NCBI GenBank assembly: GCA_005239585.1 | Contig: SBBU01000240.1 | Span: forward strand, 1-5,896 | Length of the DNA stretch: 5,896 nucleotides | Source of the DNA: Planctomycetaceae bacterium | GTDB taxonomy: Bacteria; Planctomycetota; MHYJ01; SBBU01 | Direction: 5' to 3' | Part shown: positions 5,629 to 5,896 of the stretch, one piece after another | Numbering within the stretch: the first letter of the stretch is position 1 | Layout of the letters: the number at the start of each line of letters is the position of its first letter | The notes under the pieces: model-generated | Told to the model about the DNA's origin: nothing | What the model saw: the letters and a program-made list of their open reading frames with translations, nothing else | Databases searched by the model: none | Translations under genes and position numbers: made by a program

Positions 5629-5889
5629 TTACTGGGGTTTGTTTTTTGCCAAAAAGCCGGCTATCTCCTCTTTAAATCTGTCGCTTTTAAGGGGGAGAAA
5701 CCTTGCTTTATTCAATGAAAGTTCAACAAGGCCGGCTGATTGAAAGTCTTTAAGAACAAGAAAGATTTCATCTTTATCTACCTGAAAAAACTCTGACAGA
5801 ATACTCTGATCGAAATTGCCAGGGGTCTTTTGCTCGCTATAGAGTTTTAATAGACGGACGTGAAGAGGGGTCTTTGTTAGTAAATGCAT
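5629..5889 (-). CDS. Small hypothetical protein, winged-helix-like, possibly partial
   Basis: An 86-residue reading frame from ATG (5887-5889) to TAA; I do not recognise the family. The predicted layout is a helix (HVRLLKLYSEQ, 10-20), a second helix (about 27-36) and a third (DKDEIFLVLKDFQSAGLVEL, 38-57). A beta-hairpin-like stretch (SLNKARFLPL) and a Lys-rich C-terminal helix follow. This order fits a winged-helix DNA-binding fold of the kind that ends with 'GLVEL' before the wing. The frame stays open to the right edge, so the true start may be outside the window. It lies just upstream of recO on the same strand and may share its transcript. A regulatory role is inference from predicted fold only. 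Confidence 0.5.
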   Translation of the reverse strand: MHLLTKTPLHVRLLKLYSEQKTPGNFDQSILSEFFQVDKDEIFLVLKDFQSAGLVELSLNKARFLPLKSDRFKEEIAGFLAKNKPQ

Positions 5890-5896
5890 TCTGGTA

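Overview
The window holds one minus-strand gene series. In transcription order (high to low coordinate) it contains a small winged-helix-like protein that may be cut by the right edge, the recombination mediator RecO, an APC-family amino-acid permease, an ECF-type RNA polymerase sigma factor, a very large membrane-anchored anti-sigma factor, and the first ten codons of what looks like an IS110-type transposase running off the left edge. I saw no convincing plus-strand genes, rRNA, tRNA or CRISPR array.

The organism is a bacterium of moderate to low GC. The architecture of sigma factor, zf-HC2/FecR anti-sigma, HEAT repeats and cysteine clusters, together with the RecO motif around ETSQV, suggests a Planctomycetes-like or similar environmental lineage. 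That placement is an inference and is weak. Some genes have strong Shine-Dalgarno sites (the anti-sigma gene and the transposase start), while the sigma factor, the permease and recO have none visible.

Right part (4857-5889): a small hypothetical gene, then recO. RecO homology clearly continues upstream of its first in-frame ATG, but no ATG, GTG or TTG exists in that open stretch and an in-frame TAA lies just before it, so the start is non-canonical or broken. Middle (3443-4789): an amino-acid permease. A 269-base gap (3174-3442) follows, carrying a good sigma70-like promoter (TTGTCA-N17-TATAAA), an 8-bp dyad centred on its -10 box, and a second TATAAT placed so that the sigma mRNA could be leaderless.

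Left part (103-3173): the sigma and anti-sigma genes are separated by two bases, with the anti-sigma ribosome binding site inside the end of the sigma gene, so they are translationally linked. The 838-residue anti-sigma protein is the most unusual object here. It has a cytoplasmic zinc-binding anti-sigma head, one membrane helix and a FecR domain. These are followed by about 600 residues with a cysteine-rich zone, HEAT-like helices and six tandem C-x2-H...C-x2-C motifs. I infer a transmembrane signalling pair whose outer part may sense metal, redox state or a protein partner. An internal Shine-Dalgarno plus ATG inside the FecR domain could also yield the cysteine-rich part as a separate secreted product.
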